Positions 44,809 through 56,166 of a stretch of 64,000 bases of DNA are shown in pieces; position 1 is the first letter of the stretch, and each line of letters starts with the position of its first letter. Origin of the DNA: Takashimella koratensis (taxonomy: Eukaryota; Basidiomycota; Tremellomycetes; Trichosporonales; Tetragoniomycetaceae). The notes below the pieces were generated by a model. The model ran no database searches. It was given only the letters and a program-made list of their open reading frames with translations, and had not been told where the DNA came from. The DNA lies in NCBI GenBank assembly GCA_003116875.1, contig BCKT01000004.1, positions 580,201 to 644,200 of the forward strand. The letters run 5' to 3'. Made by a program: the position numbers and the translations under genes.

Positions 44809-44906
44809 GAGGGCGGTCAGCACGGGTCGTGTGAGCAGAGATAGCCTTGAGTGATGATGGTGATGGGCTGGGATGAAGCTTACCAAAAGGGGCTGTGGAG
44901 GGGCAT
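42983..44906 (-). CDS. Monoacylglycerol-lipase-like alpha/beta hydrolase
   Basis: A serine hydrolase of the Hydrolase_4 (MGLL/Yju3) type, which splits monoglycerides or related acyl esters. The first exon, ATG 44906, encodes MPLHSPFW; it joins over an intron with a CT microsatellite to EVAEPYLVATGLYAVTDPT, then YGRWNLPSHPPHRELLDD. The core reads RDVVLVHG (strand before the oxyanion loop), LSDYGLRYAPHIKHFLKAGF, RLIIPDLPSYGRSTG, GASMGGWTVLYYLLKYPP (nucleophile elbow G-x-S-x-G), VAGAFVLCPMVEV, PIRLIHGSADRATSH (acid) and IEIYEGYEHVMTK (His). The triad Ser-Asp-His is complete. An insert of about 45 residues between the elbow and the next strand (EEATEPDAPLLANGKG) is polar. It ends VLADWREWLLKRC with TGA at 42985-42983. 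One donor is atypical (GTCCGT at about 44725). About 420 residues. Confidence 0.85.
43102..43132. repeat. (ACCATTGTC)3 repeat in an intron
   Basis: Three tandem copies of a 9 bp unit within the last intron of the hydrolase gene; one extra unit would not disturb splicing or frame. Confidence 0.8.
44776..44807. repeat. (GA)n microsatellite forming an intron polypyrimidine tract
   Basis: About sixteen perfect GA units on the plus strand, i.e. CT on the coding minus strand, running directly into the acceptor CAG of intron 1 of the hydrolase gene. Confidence 0.9.
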
Positions 44907-44964
44907 GGGGGGGAGGAGCGGGGAGGGAGGGTGGTTGTTGGATAAGAAAGAGAGTTGAGTCAAG

Positions 44965-45039
44965 ATGAGATGGGGATGGAGATGGGGATGGAGATGGGGA
45001 TGGAGATGGGGATGGTGAAGGTGATGGTGAAGGTGATGG
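44965..45039. repeat. 12 bp GATGGGGATGGA minisatellite
   Basis: About four copies of gagatggggatg followed by two to three of a related gtgatggtgaag unit, just upstream of the hydrolase ATG at 44906. Confidence 0.8.
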
Positions 45040-46132
45040 ATTGAGCAACCTCGTGTCTTGTGCATGTCCCAGTGGCCAGGCGCAAGACCCGAGCCGGTTG
45101 TCACGGCTGCCAGGTAAGGGTGCCCTGGCAGGGTGAGACCAGCACGAGGCGTGCGTCATCATTGTCTCGCCCGGGGTCCCCGGTGTTTTGTTGCCCAAAG
45201 CAGGTGCGAGCTCTAACCCCGCTAACCCCACAGCTACAGTCCAGTCCACCCAGCAAACGCGTTGGAGCAAGTCTCTCCTCCCACCACCATCTCTATCCCC
45301 CTCCATCCCATCGTTCTCCTCACCACCACCCTCAACTCACAACTCCCCACTCACCACCGACACCCGAGTCCCATCCTTGCATCCCCGCCTCACCGCATCA
45401 CCCTATCACCGACTCCCACTCACTTTCACCCCACCACCCCATTTCTCCGCCCAACCCGACGACCTCTCCACGCCTGGTCAGTCCGACAAGCCGCCCGCGC
45501 CGCTCTCGTCCTCCCTTCTCCCTCCCCATACCCCATTTTCATCCCTCCTCTGTCTTTTCTCTCCCTCCATCCCTCCATCCTTTGTATCTCGCTCTCCTCG
45601 CTCACCCTCGCTCTCCCTCCACCTCACCTTTTATCTTTTCTTTCCCCTCTCCGTCCATCTCATCTCAATCCTTTCCCATTTCACCCGTTCATCGCTTCAT
45701 CGCTTCATCGCTTGCCCCGTGGGTCGGCTGGCTTGCTTTCTCTTCTTCCCCACATCGTCAAGGGAATAACATCATCTAACTGAAACTGTTGCCCAGGCCA
45801 TATACCTTAACTCTCTAGCCCCGCCAAAGGTCAAGTAAGTCCCAATGGAACACCAGTCTCACCTTTCAGCCGTCTTCCATTTGATAGCTCTCCTCACTTG
45901 AACCTTCCTTTCAAGTTGTCCAGCAAAATGAAACCCATATTGACCGCTGACGATCACTCGTCCAGACCGAGGCTAAACGTGAGTCTCGGCAGCAGATCTC
46001 CTCCTTGCTTGGTTTTGCGTCGGTCTCCGTTCGGTGTTGCCGTCATCGCCCACATTGCTCCTTTCAAAAGAGACCGTGAGGCCTTCGTGACGGTCGGTCG
46101 GTCGCGACATACCTCGTCATGATTTTCTTTCA

Positions 46133-46148
46133 CCCCCCCCCCCCCCCC
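46133..46148. repeat. Poly-C run
   Basis: Sixteen consecutive C in the trehalase leader; a length error here would not affect the coding frame. Confidence 0.9.
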
Positions 46149-46274
46149 TTACAACCCCCCCGGCGGTCCCACTTTCCCTCAAAGCTTTCCCCGCCAGTAT
46201 CTCTGTCTGCTCTTCTCCCCAGATTGTTTCTCTTCACTCTTCCTCTTCCAACTATTCTGGCCCGAACCACTGAC

Positions 46275-49200
46275 ATGTCCTTGCACGATCTATTCAGACC
46301 CGATATTCTGAGAGGCAAAGTCCTCAAAGATCAAGGTCCCCACCCGTTTACTCTTGAGCTGTCATCGCGCGAGGCCTTCTCGAAGTCCCTCTCGCCCGCT
46401 CAGTCGCCACCCACTCCAGTCGACCCGACTCGTCCTCGAGTCATCTTTCCAGTTGCCCATACGCTGCAACAAGTTCTGGAAATGGACTCTATCGCTCCGG
46501 TCGTTCGACCTACGGTACGTATTCCCCCTGAGCGTGTTTGCTGACAGCAGCTGCCCCCTCAATCCAAGTCGGTGTTGTACATTGAAAACGACATCCCGTC
46601 CGGGGCGGCAACTCCTACCTCTCACGATGTTCAAGACCCTTTTGCCGGAGCTGGCATCGCCCCCTCCGCTGCGGTAGCTCCCCTTCCTGATGTTCACGCC
46701 CACCCGTCTGAGTACTACGGAGGGACAGCGGTTTACAGCCGCGCAAGGACGCTCAGCAACGTGGGTTAATGCTGTTTTTTCCTACTAAATTCAGGCTGGC
46801 ACTGCCGGTTATGGCAAACGACGACCCATGACCATGAATGGCGAGGTCATCACCAGGAACCGTCGTTTGTCTCATGGTATGTTGTTCTGCTACAGGTGGT
46901 ATGCTTATCACCAGATGAAACGCCCTCGGCGCCTCGTCGCTTTATGGTGGACGTGGAAGAGACCATGCGCATTGTTCTCGAGCAGGAGGACACCGACCGA
47001 AAGTATGTCGAACACTCGATGATAAACTAACATTAGCTTTCAAATTTCTGTGTTCGATTCTGGACCAAAGCTCTTGTCCCTTGGTACCGCGAGCTCCAAC
47101 GCATACAAGACCTGGGACATAAGAGTAAGTTTTTGTTCAGCTGGCTCCACTGACATGTAGGGCAATTACATGCTCTCCAATCTCCTTCAAGAACTCGCCC
47201 TTGCTCGCGACTACGGTCGAAAGCACATTGTTCTGGATGAAGCTCGTCTTGCCGAGAACCCTGTGGATCGTTTGTCACGCATGATCAAAAACTCTTTCTG
47301 GAATGCTCTCACCCGCCGCATCGACGCCGAAGGATTGGAGGTGGCATGCGCCGATCCCAAGAACCGCAGCAGGCGCCAGCGCTCATTGATCTACGTCCCT
47401 CACGGCGAAGATGAAATGGCGGAGCACTACCGACAAATGTAGGTCTATGAGAACGATACACGTATGCTGACTCTCAGTGCGCGCGAGAAGCCCAACTTGA
47501 AACTCGAGGTAGTCCAACTTCCTCCCAAGTGTGATGACCCCGCTTTCGTCAAGTCTTTGAACGAGTCGCCAGGTATCCTTGCCCTCGCCATGAAGCGCAA
47601 CATCGACACTAATGGGAAAGTCAACCTCGAAGCGATCCCCTTCATCGTTCCTGGCGCTCGTTTCAACGAGAAATATGGATGGGACAGTGTGAGTTTTGCT
47701 TGGAAATCAACCATTGCTGATCACGTAGTACTTCATGGCCTTGGGTCTCCTCGTTGACGGCCGTATCGATTTGGCTAAAGGCATTGTGGAGCACTGCATC
47801 TTTGAGATCAAGTACTACAACAAGGTTCTCAACGGTAACCGCACATACGTGAGTCAGGAGAAGTGAATTGAGGCTGATACAACAGTATTTGTCGCGCGCT
47901 CAACCTCCATTCTTCACCGATCTTGCGTTGCAAATCTTCAACCAACTCGATCGCAGCAAGATGGACGAGAACAAGGCTTGGCTCAAGCGTGCCATTCAGG
48001 CTGCCATCAAGGAATACCACATGTATTGGATGTCACCTCCGGCGCTCGACCCAGTGACCGGATTGTCCCGTTATCGCCCGCAGGGTCTCGGCATTCCGCC
48101 TGAAACCGAAGCAAGTCACTTCACCCACATCCTCCAGCCATACGCTGAACGATTGGGCATTTCTGTCAACGAGTACATCGATGGCTACAACGATCGTAGC
48201 ATCAGCGAGCCGGAGCTGGACGAGTACTTCCAGCATGATCGTGGCGTGCGAGAGTCGGGACACGATACCTCCTACCGACTTGAAAAACGATGTGCGGATC
48301 TGGCCACTGTGGATCTTAACTCGCTGTTGTACAAGGTGAGTGAGAGAGTGGGGACAAGTACTGATCATACAGTACGAGATCGACATTGCCGCCGCCATCG
48401 AGTGTATCTTCGACGACTGCCTGGAGATGGAAGAAGAGTTCGAGTTGTCTCCGTGGCCCATCACGCCCGAAGCATTCTCGGGACCTCGTAATCTGTCCAC
48501 TGCTCGTCCAATGACGAGCAAGGAGTGGTATGAGCGAGCCAAGACTCGTCAAGCCCGCATGGACCAGTATTGCTGGAACGACGGTCAAAGCATGTACTTT
48601 GATTACGACACCAAACTCCAGAAGCAGGCGAGGTACGAATCGGTCACCACCCTCTGGCCGCTTTGGGCTGGTTGTGCGTCGGAAACCCAGGCGCTCAAGC
48701 TTGTGTAAGTATTATCATTTGATTTCCGCTGACAACTCTAGTCGCGATGCGCTTCCCAAGTTTGAGGTGGCCGGAGGCCTTGTTTCAGGTACAGAAGAGT
48801 CTCGCGGTTTGATCTCCCTTGACCGGCCAAACCGACAGTGGGGTAGGTGTTATATCATTTCAGTCGGATCTGCCGGCTGACAACGTTCAGATTACCCCTA
48901 CGGATGGCCACCCCATCAGATCATGGCGTGGGTCGGTCTGGAGCGTTACGGTTTCCTGGACGATGCTGCACGACTGGCGTATCGCTGGATTTACATGTAA
49001 GATTCAACAAGTTGCATTATCTGACGACAGGATGACTCTTTCGTTTGTCGATTTCAACGGCATCGTTCCCGAGAAGTTCGACGCGGTCGAGCTCAGCCAC
49101 ATGGTGGACGCCGAATAGTGAGTGGCGAGATTGTCAGTAGCTGATGATCAGTGGAAACCAAGGCACAGACTTCCGTTACGTTCCCAGGGAAGGCTTTGGA

Positions 49201-49507
49201 TGGAGCAATGCAGCATACCAGATTGGTCTTCAATGCTTGACCACTGGCATGCGTCGTGCGGTCGCTACATGCACACCGGTGAGACTATGAAAGTGGGCGC
49301 GGGCTGATGATATAGCCATGGGTGTACTTTGGACTTCCAGCTCCCGACTTCCCGTCCGCTCGTCGCCGTCGTGCAGAGAGAGAGGCCCGAGACGCTGCGG
49401 CTGCGGCGTCTGGGCATGGTGGAGCCATCAAGCAGACCATTCATCAAGAGCCCCCTTCGCTTGAGCAAGCGATCGCCCAATTCAAGTCGGACGTTACGAA
49501 AGTTTGA
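46275..49507 (+). CDS. Neutral trehalase (GH37)
   Basis: A cytosolic enzyme that splits trehalose to two glucose, mobilising the stress sugar. The ATG at 46275 starts [20 protein letters not shown]; a Ser/Pro-rich regulatory region follows, with the PKA-type site RNRRLSHDE (RRxS) at about 46860-46876. Next comes the Ca2+-binding element [15 protein letters not shown] (Trehalase_Ca-bi type), found only in the neutral, not the acid, enzymes. GH37 signatures are both present: [20 protein letters not shown], spanning an intron at about 47688-47729, and [20 protein letters not shown] at about 48835-48940. Other conserved parts are [20 protein letters not shown] and [20 protein letters not shown]. 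About eleven introns; about 770 residues, near the 750 of yeast Nth1. TGA at 49505-49507. The first signature has A where G is usual (PGGRF), a conservative change. Confidence 0.95.
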
Positions 49508-49888
49508 TCATTGCAATTCTCATCGTCATTCCCGTCTGCGTCCTCTTCTTCGTACTCGTCTTTGATTCGTCCATTGCCTCTCGCCGCCCATCATCTTTTG
49601 TGTGTTACATTTTGAACCCACCGTTGACGCTTTCTCTGGGCCTTGAGCTCTGGTGTGCTTTACAGTATTGTTTGTGTATGCATCCTGTGAGGTGATAATT
49701 AGGACTGGTGCCACTGCCGTATTATTATTTATTTATTTGCTCCCCCCCCTCTCCCCTCCCCCCCTCCACCGCCTGGGCTGTACCGTGCCTCGCTCAAAAA
49801 AATTCTTCGACCAGCAGCCCCGGGCTGGGATTGTTACCGCACTCCACCTCCATCCTCCTACCAACCACACCTCAACTACCAGTCCAAC
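49508..49888. other. Intergenic, MRT4 promoter
   Basis: About 380 bp with no gene. AT-rich attattatttatttatttg (49720-49739) is followed by a C-rich tract and the MRT4 leader. Confidence 0.5.
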
Positions 49889-50704
49889 ATGCCCAAGTCC
49901 AAGCGCCAGCGCGTCACTACCCTCGCCAAGACGCCTGTCAGGACTACCAAGGCGTCCAAGGTGTCCTTGGTCAACGAGATTCGTTCTCAAATCGATAAGT
50001 TCGACCATGTTTGGCTGTTCAGCGTCGGGGACATGCGAAACGAAGGCTTGAAGGAGGTGCGAGCTCAGTGGCGCGGGACCGGACGCTTCTTCTTTGGAAA
50101 GACTCGAGTCATGGCCAAGGCACTCGGAGAGACACCCGAAACAGAGTACGAGGAGGGCCTCAGCAGCCTGGCCAAAGTAAGCACGCATAGCAAGGATCTA
50201 CCTCGCATCTTCGTAAACTTACGCCAATGTTTAGCTCTTGCACGGTCAAATTGGATTGTTCCTCACGTCGCACCCGGTCGATGAGACGCTCGAATGGTTC
50301 AACGAATGGTCCAAGAAGGAGTACGCACGGATGAACGCATCGGCGACTGCGGACATTGAGCTCCCAGAGGGCCCGCTGTTGACACCGTGGACCAACCCGC
50401 CGACTGGTGACCCCTTCCCTCACTCGATGGAGCCTCAACTTCGTCAACTGGGGTTGGACACCAAGCTCGACAGGGGTGTTCCAAGCCTCAGAGCACCTCA
50501 CGTGCTTTGTCGAACTGGAGAGAAGTTGTCGAGCGAGAAGTGTCGGATCCTCAAGTTGCTCGGCGTGCAAATGGCAGTGAGTTGTAGCATGCGTAACGAC
50601 TTTCATGGTTCTGACTCTTTCAGGAATTCCGCATCGTTCTTGGTTCTCGCTGGAGCAAAGGACAGGGTTTCGTTGAGGGCAAACAGTTAGAGGAGGAGGA
50701 GTAA
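49889..50704 (+). CDS. MRT4: Ribosome assembly factor MRT4
   Basis: A nucleolar factor of the uL10/P0 family that occupies the P0 site on pre-60S particles and is exchanged for P0 in the cytoplasm. Start MPKSKRQRVTTLAKTPVRTT at ATG 49889. The L10-type domain has SLVNEIRSQIDKFDHVWLFS, VGDMRNEGLKEVRAQWRGTG, RFFFGKTRVMAKALGETPET, and after an intron (about 50176-50234) LLHGQIGLFLTSHPVDETLE. The P0-like insertion FPHSMEPQLRQLGLDTKLDR is present, followed by LSSEKCRILKLLGVQMAEFR. The intron at about 50579-50623 precedes the end SRWSKGQGFVEGKQLEEEE, TAA at 50702-50704. Length about 237, as in yeast Mrt4, and no acidic P-stalk tail. Confidence 0.95.
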
Positions 50705-50750
50705 CATGTTGTACAACAATGTATTTATACAATCTCTCGCCATAGCTGCA

Positions 50751-52001
50751 CTACTTTTCCGCCTCTGCATCTACTAAAGCCATCAGACCTCCAATGGCTG
50801 CAACGTTGCCATGACCCGAGTTGATACTCCTCGTCAAATGGTATTTCAGTCCATTTGCTTGTTTGTAGACTTTACCGCAACCTTCGATCGGGCACTTGAA
50901 GCGCTTTTCACCGCTCTACAAAGTCAGCACCGGTATCTGGTTGTGTCACAAACATACCTCTTGGTCGCTGTTGTCTTCCTCTTTCGCCGCCACTTTCTTA
51001 GCCGCTTTGCGAGCAGCTCGAGCTTGTTGCTGCTCTTGTGTGAGGGGGGATTTGGGCGGCTGCACAGACGATGGCGAATACGAAAGAATACTGGGGGGAA
51101 CACAGGCTAATGGAGTGCCAGCGGGGGGCCAAGGATGAGCCATTATCGGTTCGTCCATCTCGAAATCCATCATGCCCGGGGTGGTCGGCGCATCTCCCAA
51201 GAGGGATCGATTCTTTGATCCCTGCGCTGCACTAATAGCGGCCATACGAGCGTCGGGAGCCATATTTGCGTGCTCTTCTTCATAACTATAGAATGACAAG
51301 GTCAGAATGGGTCCTGCGCCGTCATGCGCCACACTTCAATCTCACACACTCACTGTTCGAGGAGTTCATGCAGTCCCCCTAGCTGCTTCCCACAGCATGT
51401 GAAATCTCGGACGTATTTGGCTTCAAGCTCTCGTTCCCGACCTTCGGCTTGTCGTCCAAAGCTGGTACCAAACGCACCGACACTGCCTACAAAGCTTCCT
51501 GATCCAAAGCCGCCCATGCTCCCAGGCTGCCAATGTGGTGGTGATATACTCATGGCCATCGAGTTGCCATACGGAGACGATCCATGAGTGCCGCCGTAGT
51601 AAGACATGCTTCCAAAGTCGTGTGGGTGTGCGAGGGGAGATGAACGGATATTGGGTGGAGTACTAGGTAGAGACAGTGAATTAGTCATCCATCTATGTGA
51701 CTTTGTAGAGATTGTAGCTCGGGTGTACTCACCCGTTATTACGCATCATTGCACTGAGTCCACTGACGCCTGCCTCTGGAGCCCATCGGGAAGGTCCAGG
51801 CTGGTCGTGTGAGGGCAATGGTTGTTGAGGAAATCCGGACATGGGTGGCAAGGGGTGATTATGATCCTGAGTCTGCTTAAAATATTCGGGGTGGAGTTGG
51901 GAATTGTCAGCCTGCTGCTGGAATGGCTGCTGGCTGTTGTCGATCGGCCGGCTGCTGGGTCCTGGGATGCCAAAGGAGAAGCCTGGTGCTGGTCGTTGCA
52001 T
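50751..52001 (-). CDS. Sfp1/JAZF1-like C2H2 zinc-finger protein
   Basis: A possible regulator of growth and ribosome-related genes; the family link is by motif, not proven. Exon 1 (52001-51732) encodes MQRPAPGFSFGIPGPSSRPI with Gln-rich sequence; the next exon carries STPPNIRSSPLAHPHDFGSM. A first finger sits at the exon junction: FTCCGKQLGGLHELLEHYEE-EH (C-x-C.. H-x4-5-H, about 51410-51280), the degenerate type found in Sfp1. A second finger is at the C-terminus: GEKRFKCPIEGCGKVYKQAN, GLKYHLTRSINSGHGN (C-x4-C-x12-H-x8-H, with a long H-H spacing), at about 50905-50800. The VYKQ-NGLKYH core is characteristic of JAZF1/Sfp1. It ends ALVDAEAEK, TAG at 50753-50751. The N-terminus could extend upstream of 52001, where the frame stays open. 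Confidence 0.75.
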
Positions 52002-52615
52002 GCTGGCGATGGTCGCGGGGGCGCAAATGAGGGGTCGAGGGAGGGCGCGAGGAGTGTCGAGGGGTGGGCTGGGGCTGGGGCCGGGGCTGGGTGGATGAGG
52101 GATGGGATGTGGGAAGGGGAAGGGGTCGAGTGACTGGAGGGAGGGATGGAGAGATACGAGGAGTATTTACTTATTTATTGATCCCATTACGATTCATCTC
52201 TTTACCAATAACGTGAGAAAGGCATCGGATTAGGATTTGGGAAGGGGTGGGTGATGGTTCCTAATGGCCCCTAATGACCCCTAATGGGCGGTATTATTGC
52301 CCGTTTGAGTTGGTGTGAGACTTGCCTGACCCAGTCCAGACTGCCCACCAGGGTCCAGCCAGGGTCCACCGCCACAGGTCACGTGCACCCCTCAGCCGAC
52401 AACCCAACCCGGTCCAACCCCGTCCAACCGCCATCACCAACACCATAGCCACCATTGTCGCCCTCGCCCTCGCCCTCAACCTCAAACTCAACCTCAACCG
52501 ACAAGATCTGTTGCTCCTCTCCGAGCTTCACCGCGCATGACGCGTCGTACCCAGCCCATCGCAAAGAGAGCGTGAGACAGCCAAGAGCGAAAATCAGAGT
52601 CCAGTGTCTGCTCTA
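52002..52615. promoter_or_regulatory. Shared promoter of the Sfp1-like and TSC1-like genes
   Basis: A 614 bp divergent region. It includes a small tandem element (cctaatggcccctaatgacccctaatggg, 52259-52290), an AT-rich tattatt, and CT-rich parts. A single 600 bp interval feeding two TOR-pathway-like genes is of interest as a shared control region; no known site is recognised. Confidence 0.5.
52259..52290. repeat. Tandem CCTAATGRCC units
   Basis: Three near-copies of cctaatggcc / cctaatgacc in a row, in the divergent promoter. Confidence 0.75.
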
Positions 52616-55073
52616 ATGTCAGCCATTGCAGAAGGCAAGTTCAATCTCAACTCATTTGCTATCGTCCTCTGTCGAGTCTCTGCTTCCAGGAGATCAAGCT
52701 GATTTTGTTTTGGGGCCATTTATCTCAGTCCTGTCGAGCTTGAAGGGCTTTCCGTCACGCCCATCGGTTCCATCGATATCACTCTCTGAGATTGAGCGCC
52801 AGCAGCTCGACGAAGCATTGCACGAGCTTTTGGCCTCCAACAACAACCCCGAAGCGGCGCAGTCGATCCTTCAAGTCGCTTTGAGATACCCCACCTCATC
52901 CTGGAACGATGCGGCTTTACAATGGGCGGACAGGGAAGGCGACCAAGACGAAACTTTGATCGAGACGATCAGCAGATGTATCGCTGAAGGCTTATTTGAT
53001 GGTCAAAAATGGTTGTCTGATTCGAGCACACCTCGCTCACGTCGCCGTGCTACCGTCATTTCATGGGCTCAACAGAATTTCAATGTAGGCTCGCTTCATC
53101 AGTCTCTCTTTCTCTCTCTCTCTCTCTAACAATTTGCAGTCATTTCTCGACGCTTGTGAACTCGAGATGAGCAGACCGGAATCCCGGCTCGGCATCGTGA
53201 CATTGATATTGGCCGTTTTCATGGAGTCCCCGGCAGATCCAGGAATACCTACCGCCGATACCTTCATGGCCCAGATGGCAGAGCACACTATCATCGACAA
53301 GTTCATTCTCAGCTTATTGATCGACACCGGCAATCGCCTGTTTGCGACAACGGTCCGTACGCTCTTCACTGCTGCCCCATTTGCGCCGCGACACATGACG
53401 CAGAAAGTACCTCTCTTGATGGCAGTCCTCGGACGAGCAGTGTGTTGGAGAGATCGTCCGTTCGAGTCCGGCCAAGCACATTCAGGCATGACTCAAACAC
53501 CGTCCCCGGATCCATCGCTGGATTGGTCGGTCGCTACTTCGGATATGGAGCTTGCGATCACTCTCCCCGACTACATTCAACCTTCTCGAGTCGTACAAAT
53601 TCTCCTTCTCGCCATGTACGGTGGCTGGCCATCCAATCTCATCGCCTTTGTTCGAGATCCCGCCGCCTACTTAAAAGGTAAAAACGTCCAGTCCGTCTAC
53701 GATGTCGATTGGGCAAGTGTATGGCAACCCGGCATTCTCGCTTCACGAACTGTGCCCTTGTTGCGAGACTTTCAACTGCACCCGTCAATCATCGCCTTCA
53801 CTTCCGCTGCTGAGTTGGCAGACGACAAACGCTGGAACAATCCGTCCGAATTCGTCTCTCTTGGTCATTTGATGGTTCACGAGAAGGAAGTTGAAGCCGG
53901 CGATATCTTTGACTTTCTCCAAGACTTCACGTCAGCTCCAGGCCCCAGTCGTATCGTCGATCCTCAGTCGGTCCAGTCCAACTCTGACACCCTTGAGCGG
54001 TTAAAGCAAGAAAACGAGCTACTTCGGTTGGAGGCAAGACATACGGATCGCATAAGAAAGCAATATCTTTATCGTAGGTACCTATTTTATGTGCCTCACT
54101 TACCAAGACAGATATCAGTCGACTTCATAGAAACTCTCTTCGATTCAACAGTGACGAGGCTGAAATTCATACCTTCGTGAGTACCTCTTCTTTCAATGCT
54201 GACTACTGTAACAGGTCAACCGTATCAAAGACCAGTCCAAATCCATCAACACCCTTACGAGCGAGCTGTCACAACAACGTACCGATGCTTCCCAGGCGCA
54301 GCAAAAACATGTCAACTGGCAAGAGCAGCTACGAGACAAGGTGGCAACTTTCCGAGAAGAACGTCGCAATTGGCAGACCGAGGCTTCACAAGTCCGCGGT
54401 GAACTGGGTGAGGCCAAGGCAACCATCGCTCGCCAGATGGAGGAACTGGCGATGATAAAAAACGAGTACGTTTGTCTTTTATCCGCACAGTTGACACTTT
54501 AGACGTTTCCAGCTTCAAAACCAGCTGTTGGAGGTCAAGCCGAAGATCAGGCATATCGAGGACTACGAGATCCGAATCAAGCAGCTTACTGCCACCCAGC
54601 AGCTATGGTATGTACCCTGTTGAAAGACGGTCTAACGTCAGGGACAATGATATCGAGATGGGAAAGGTCGCAGAAAGAGAACGACAACAATGGGAGAGTA
54701 GATGTTACGAGGTAAGCCGGGTGGTCTGTTCTGTAGCTAAATCGTCTAGTTGGAGAAGCTTTTGAAAGCCTGTACTCGGCCATCGGACCAACCTGTGACG
54801 TGAGTCTGTTTTTGGGAGCTTTAGTTGACAACAGAACTGCACCACAACCGATACCGGCACCACCCAAAGAGACCAAAAAACAACCTGATCCGTCATTTTA
54901 CATCAGTGTTGCAGAGAACGCGATCAAGCGATCCGAAAAGTTGGAGAGAGAAAATCTGGAGGTGAGGCGATGTCTGTATGCATTGCTGAACAGGCTAGCT
55001 GCAGGTCCAGATTGAACAACTACAAAGATTGGTCAACACCACCGAAGGGACTTCGTTCAATCACTTGCTGTAA
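52616..55073 (+). CDS. TSC1 (hamartin)-like protein
   Basis: Hamartin pairs with TSC2 to act as the Rheb GAP complex that restrains TORC1. ATG 52616 encodes MSAIAE; a 55 nt GC-AG intron (52635-52689, donor GCAAGT) joins it to GDQADFVLGPFISVLSSLKG. The N-terminal alpha-helical part has AAQSILQVALRYPTSSWNDA, SFLDACELEMSRPESRLG, FILSLLIDTGNRLFATTVRT, KVPLLMAVLGRAVCWRDRP and VVQILLLAMYGGWPSNLIAF, matching the hamartin plan up to LLAILGR-CW. The middle has QLHPSIIAFTSAAELADDKR-W, and the C-terminal third is a long coiled coil (LERLKQENELLRLEARHTDR, LTSELSQQRTDASQAQQK, ERRNWQTEASQVRGELGEA). It ends LVNTTEGTSFNHLL, TAA at 55071-55073. About 720 residues, shorter than S. pombe Tsc1 (about 900). Confidence 0.75.
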
Positions 55074-55094
55074 ATAGATATTGTTGTACCATAT

Positions 55095-56166
55095 TTAGTA
55101 CTCGACCTCAACGTCTCCGTCATCTCCTTGAATCTGCACCCCCCTCTCTTCTTGGGTCAAAGTCTGGCCATCGTGACTTTCAGACAGCAATTGTGAACGA
55201 TAGCTTGCTAGCGTCTGTTCCAAGACCGACACTCTTTTCGCGTCCTCACTAGCTTTGACCAACGATGCCTTCCTCTCCTCCTCCAACGACTTCTTTTCGC
55301 TTGCGATCAGAGCCTCGAACTCTTTCTCTTGTTCATCGATCAACTTCTGCTGATGGGCCAGCAATATTTTAGGGAGCTGTGTGACAGTTAACATAAAGAA
55401 ACGCAAAACCAAACTCACAAAGTACAAAGGCTTCGCTTCTCGGTTTTGTGCAGGATCGAGCTTCGGTCCTTGGGCCAGCGGAGTGGGGGCAGATGCGATC
55501 AACGTTACGTTGTGGACAGGATCCGATGAAGACGAGGTGAACGTGATCAAGTACTGCGAAGTGGATGCGAGAGATTCATGCCGCGCGGCAAGCTGATGAT
55601 GTCAGCCCCTGGCTATGATAGCAAGACTTACAGCAATAATCTTGTGCTTGAGCATGTACTCGGCCGATTCGGTGGCGATTCGCAGTGAGGCAATCTCCCT
55701 CTCCGTTTCCGCTATACGGGTTCGCAAAGTGCTCTCGGAACGAAGTTTGGCCTCGATTCGAGATGACAACTGCTCGCGACGCTTTGCCTGAACGGATTAG
55801 CCAGGGTCAAGTTCTACGTTGCAAACCTACTGCTTCACTGGATCGGACGGAGCGATCGTCCTTTTGAAACTTTTGCAAAGTCCCTAGGATATTCCCAAAC
55901 AGACGTTTGCCGCGAGCACGATCCTCACGTTGAGCGTCGGGCCTTCTTCGTCTGAAATAAATGACAAGACGGTCAGCCGTGGCATCCATCTGGGGGCGTA
56001 TGGACACTCACTTGAGTGACGATTGCTCATGACCGTCGTCACTATCACGAGCAGCAGCTGTTGGCCGGGCAGCTACGGGCGAGGACCCGTCGGCATCCGG
56101 TGTGGGCGCCGAGTCACTGACTGGAGCCTCGGGTGCTGGAGGGGTGGGGGGAGGGGAGGCCGTCAT
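55095..56166 (-). CDS. Pinin/SDK/memA domain protein
   Basis: Pinin proteins join the spliceosome and exon-junction complexes. ATG 56166 starts MTASPPPTPPAPEAPVSDSA, a Pro/Ser/Ala-rich leader. The pinin domain begins RRRPDAQREDRARGKRLFGN and ILGTLQKFQKDDRSVRSSEA, then AAKRREQLSSRIEAKLRSES, TLRTRIAETEREIASLRIAT, ESAEYMLKHKIIA, and ends with NREAKPLYFLPKILLAHQQK. The tail is a Glu/Lys-rich coiled coil, EKEFEALIASEKKSLEEERK. The protein ends GDDGDVEVEY, TAA at 55097-55095. About 295 residues, smaller than human pinin (717), with no RS tail; such short forms are usual in fungi. It is convergent with TSC1 at 21 bp. Confidence 0.9.

Larger units (their letters stand above)
44907..46274. promoter_or_regulatory. 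Divergent upstream region of hydrolase and neutral trehalase
   Basis: About 1.37 kb. Bases 45240-45760 are nearly pure CT/CCA-rich on the plus strand, as in a long trehalase leader, and read open in all frames without meaning. A run of 16 C lies at 46133-46148 and a further CT tract runs to the trehalase ATG. Possible 5' UTR introns (donor gtaagt at about 45835) suggest spliced leader exons. Confidence 0.5.

Noticed and set aside
45060..45783. Three overlapping plus-strand frames of 170-240 codons
   Set aside because: CT/CCA-rich leader sequence is open in all three frames; the products are Pro/Ser/His strings with no conserved motif.
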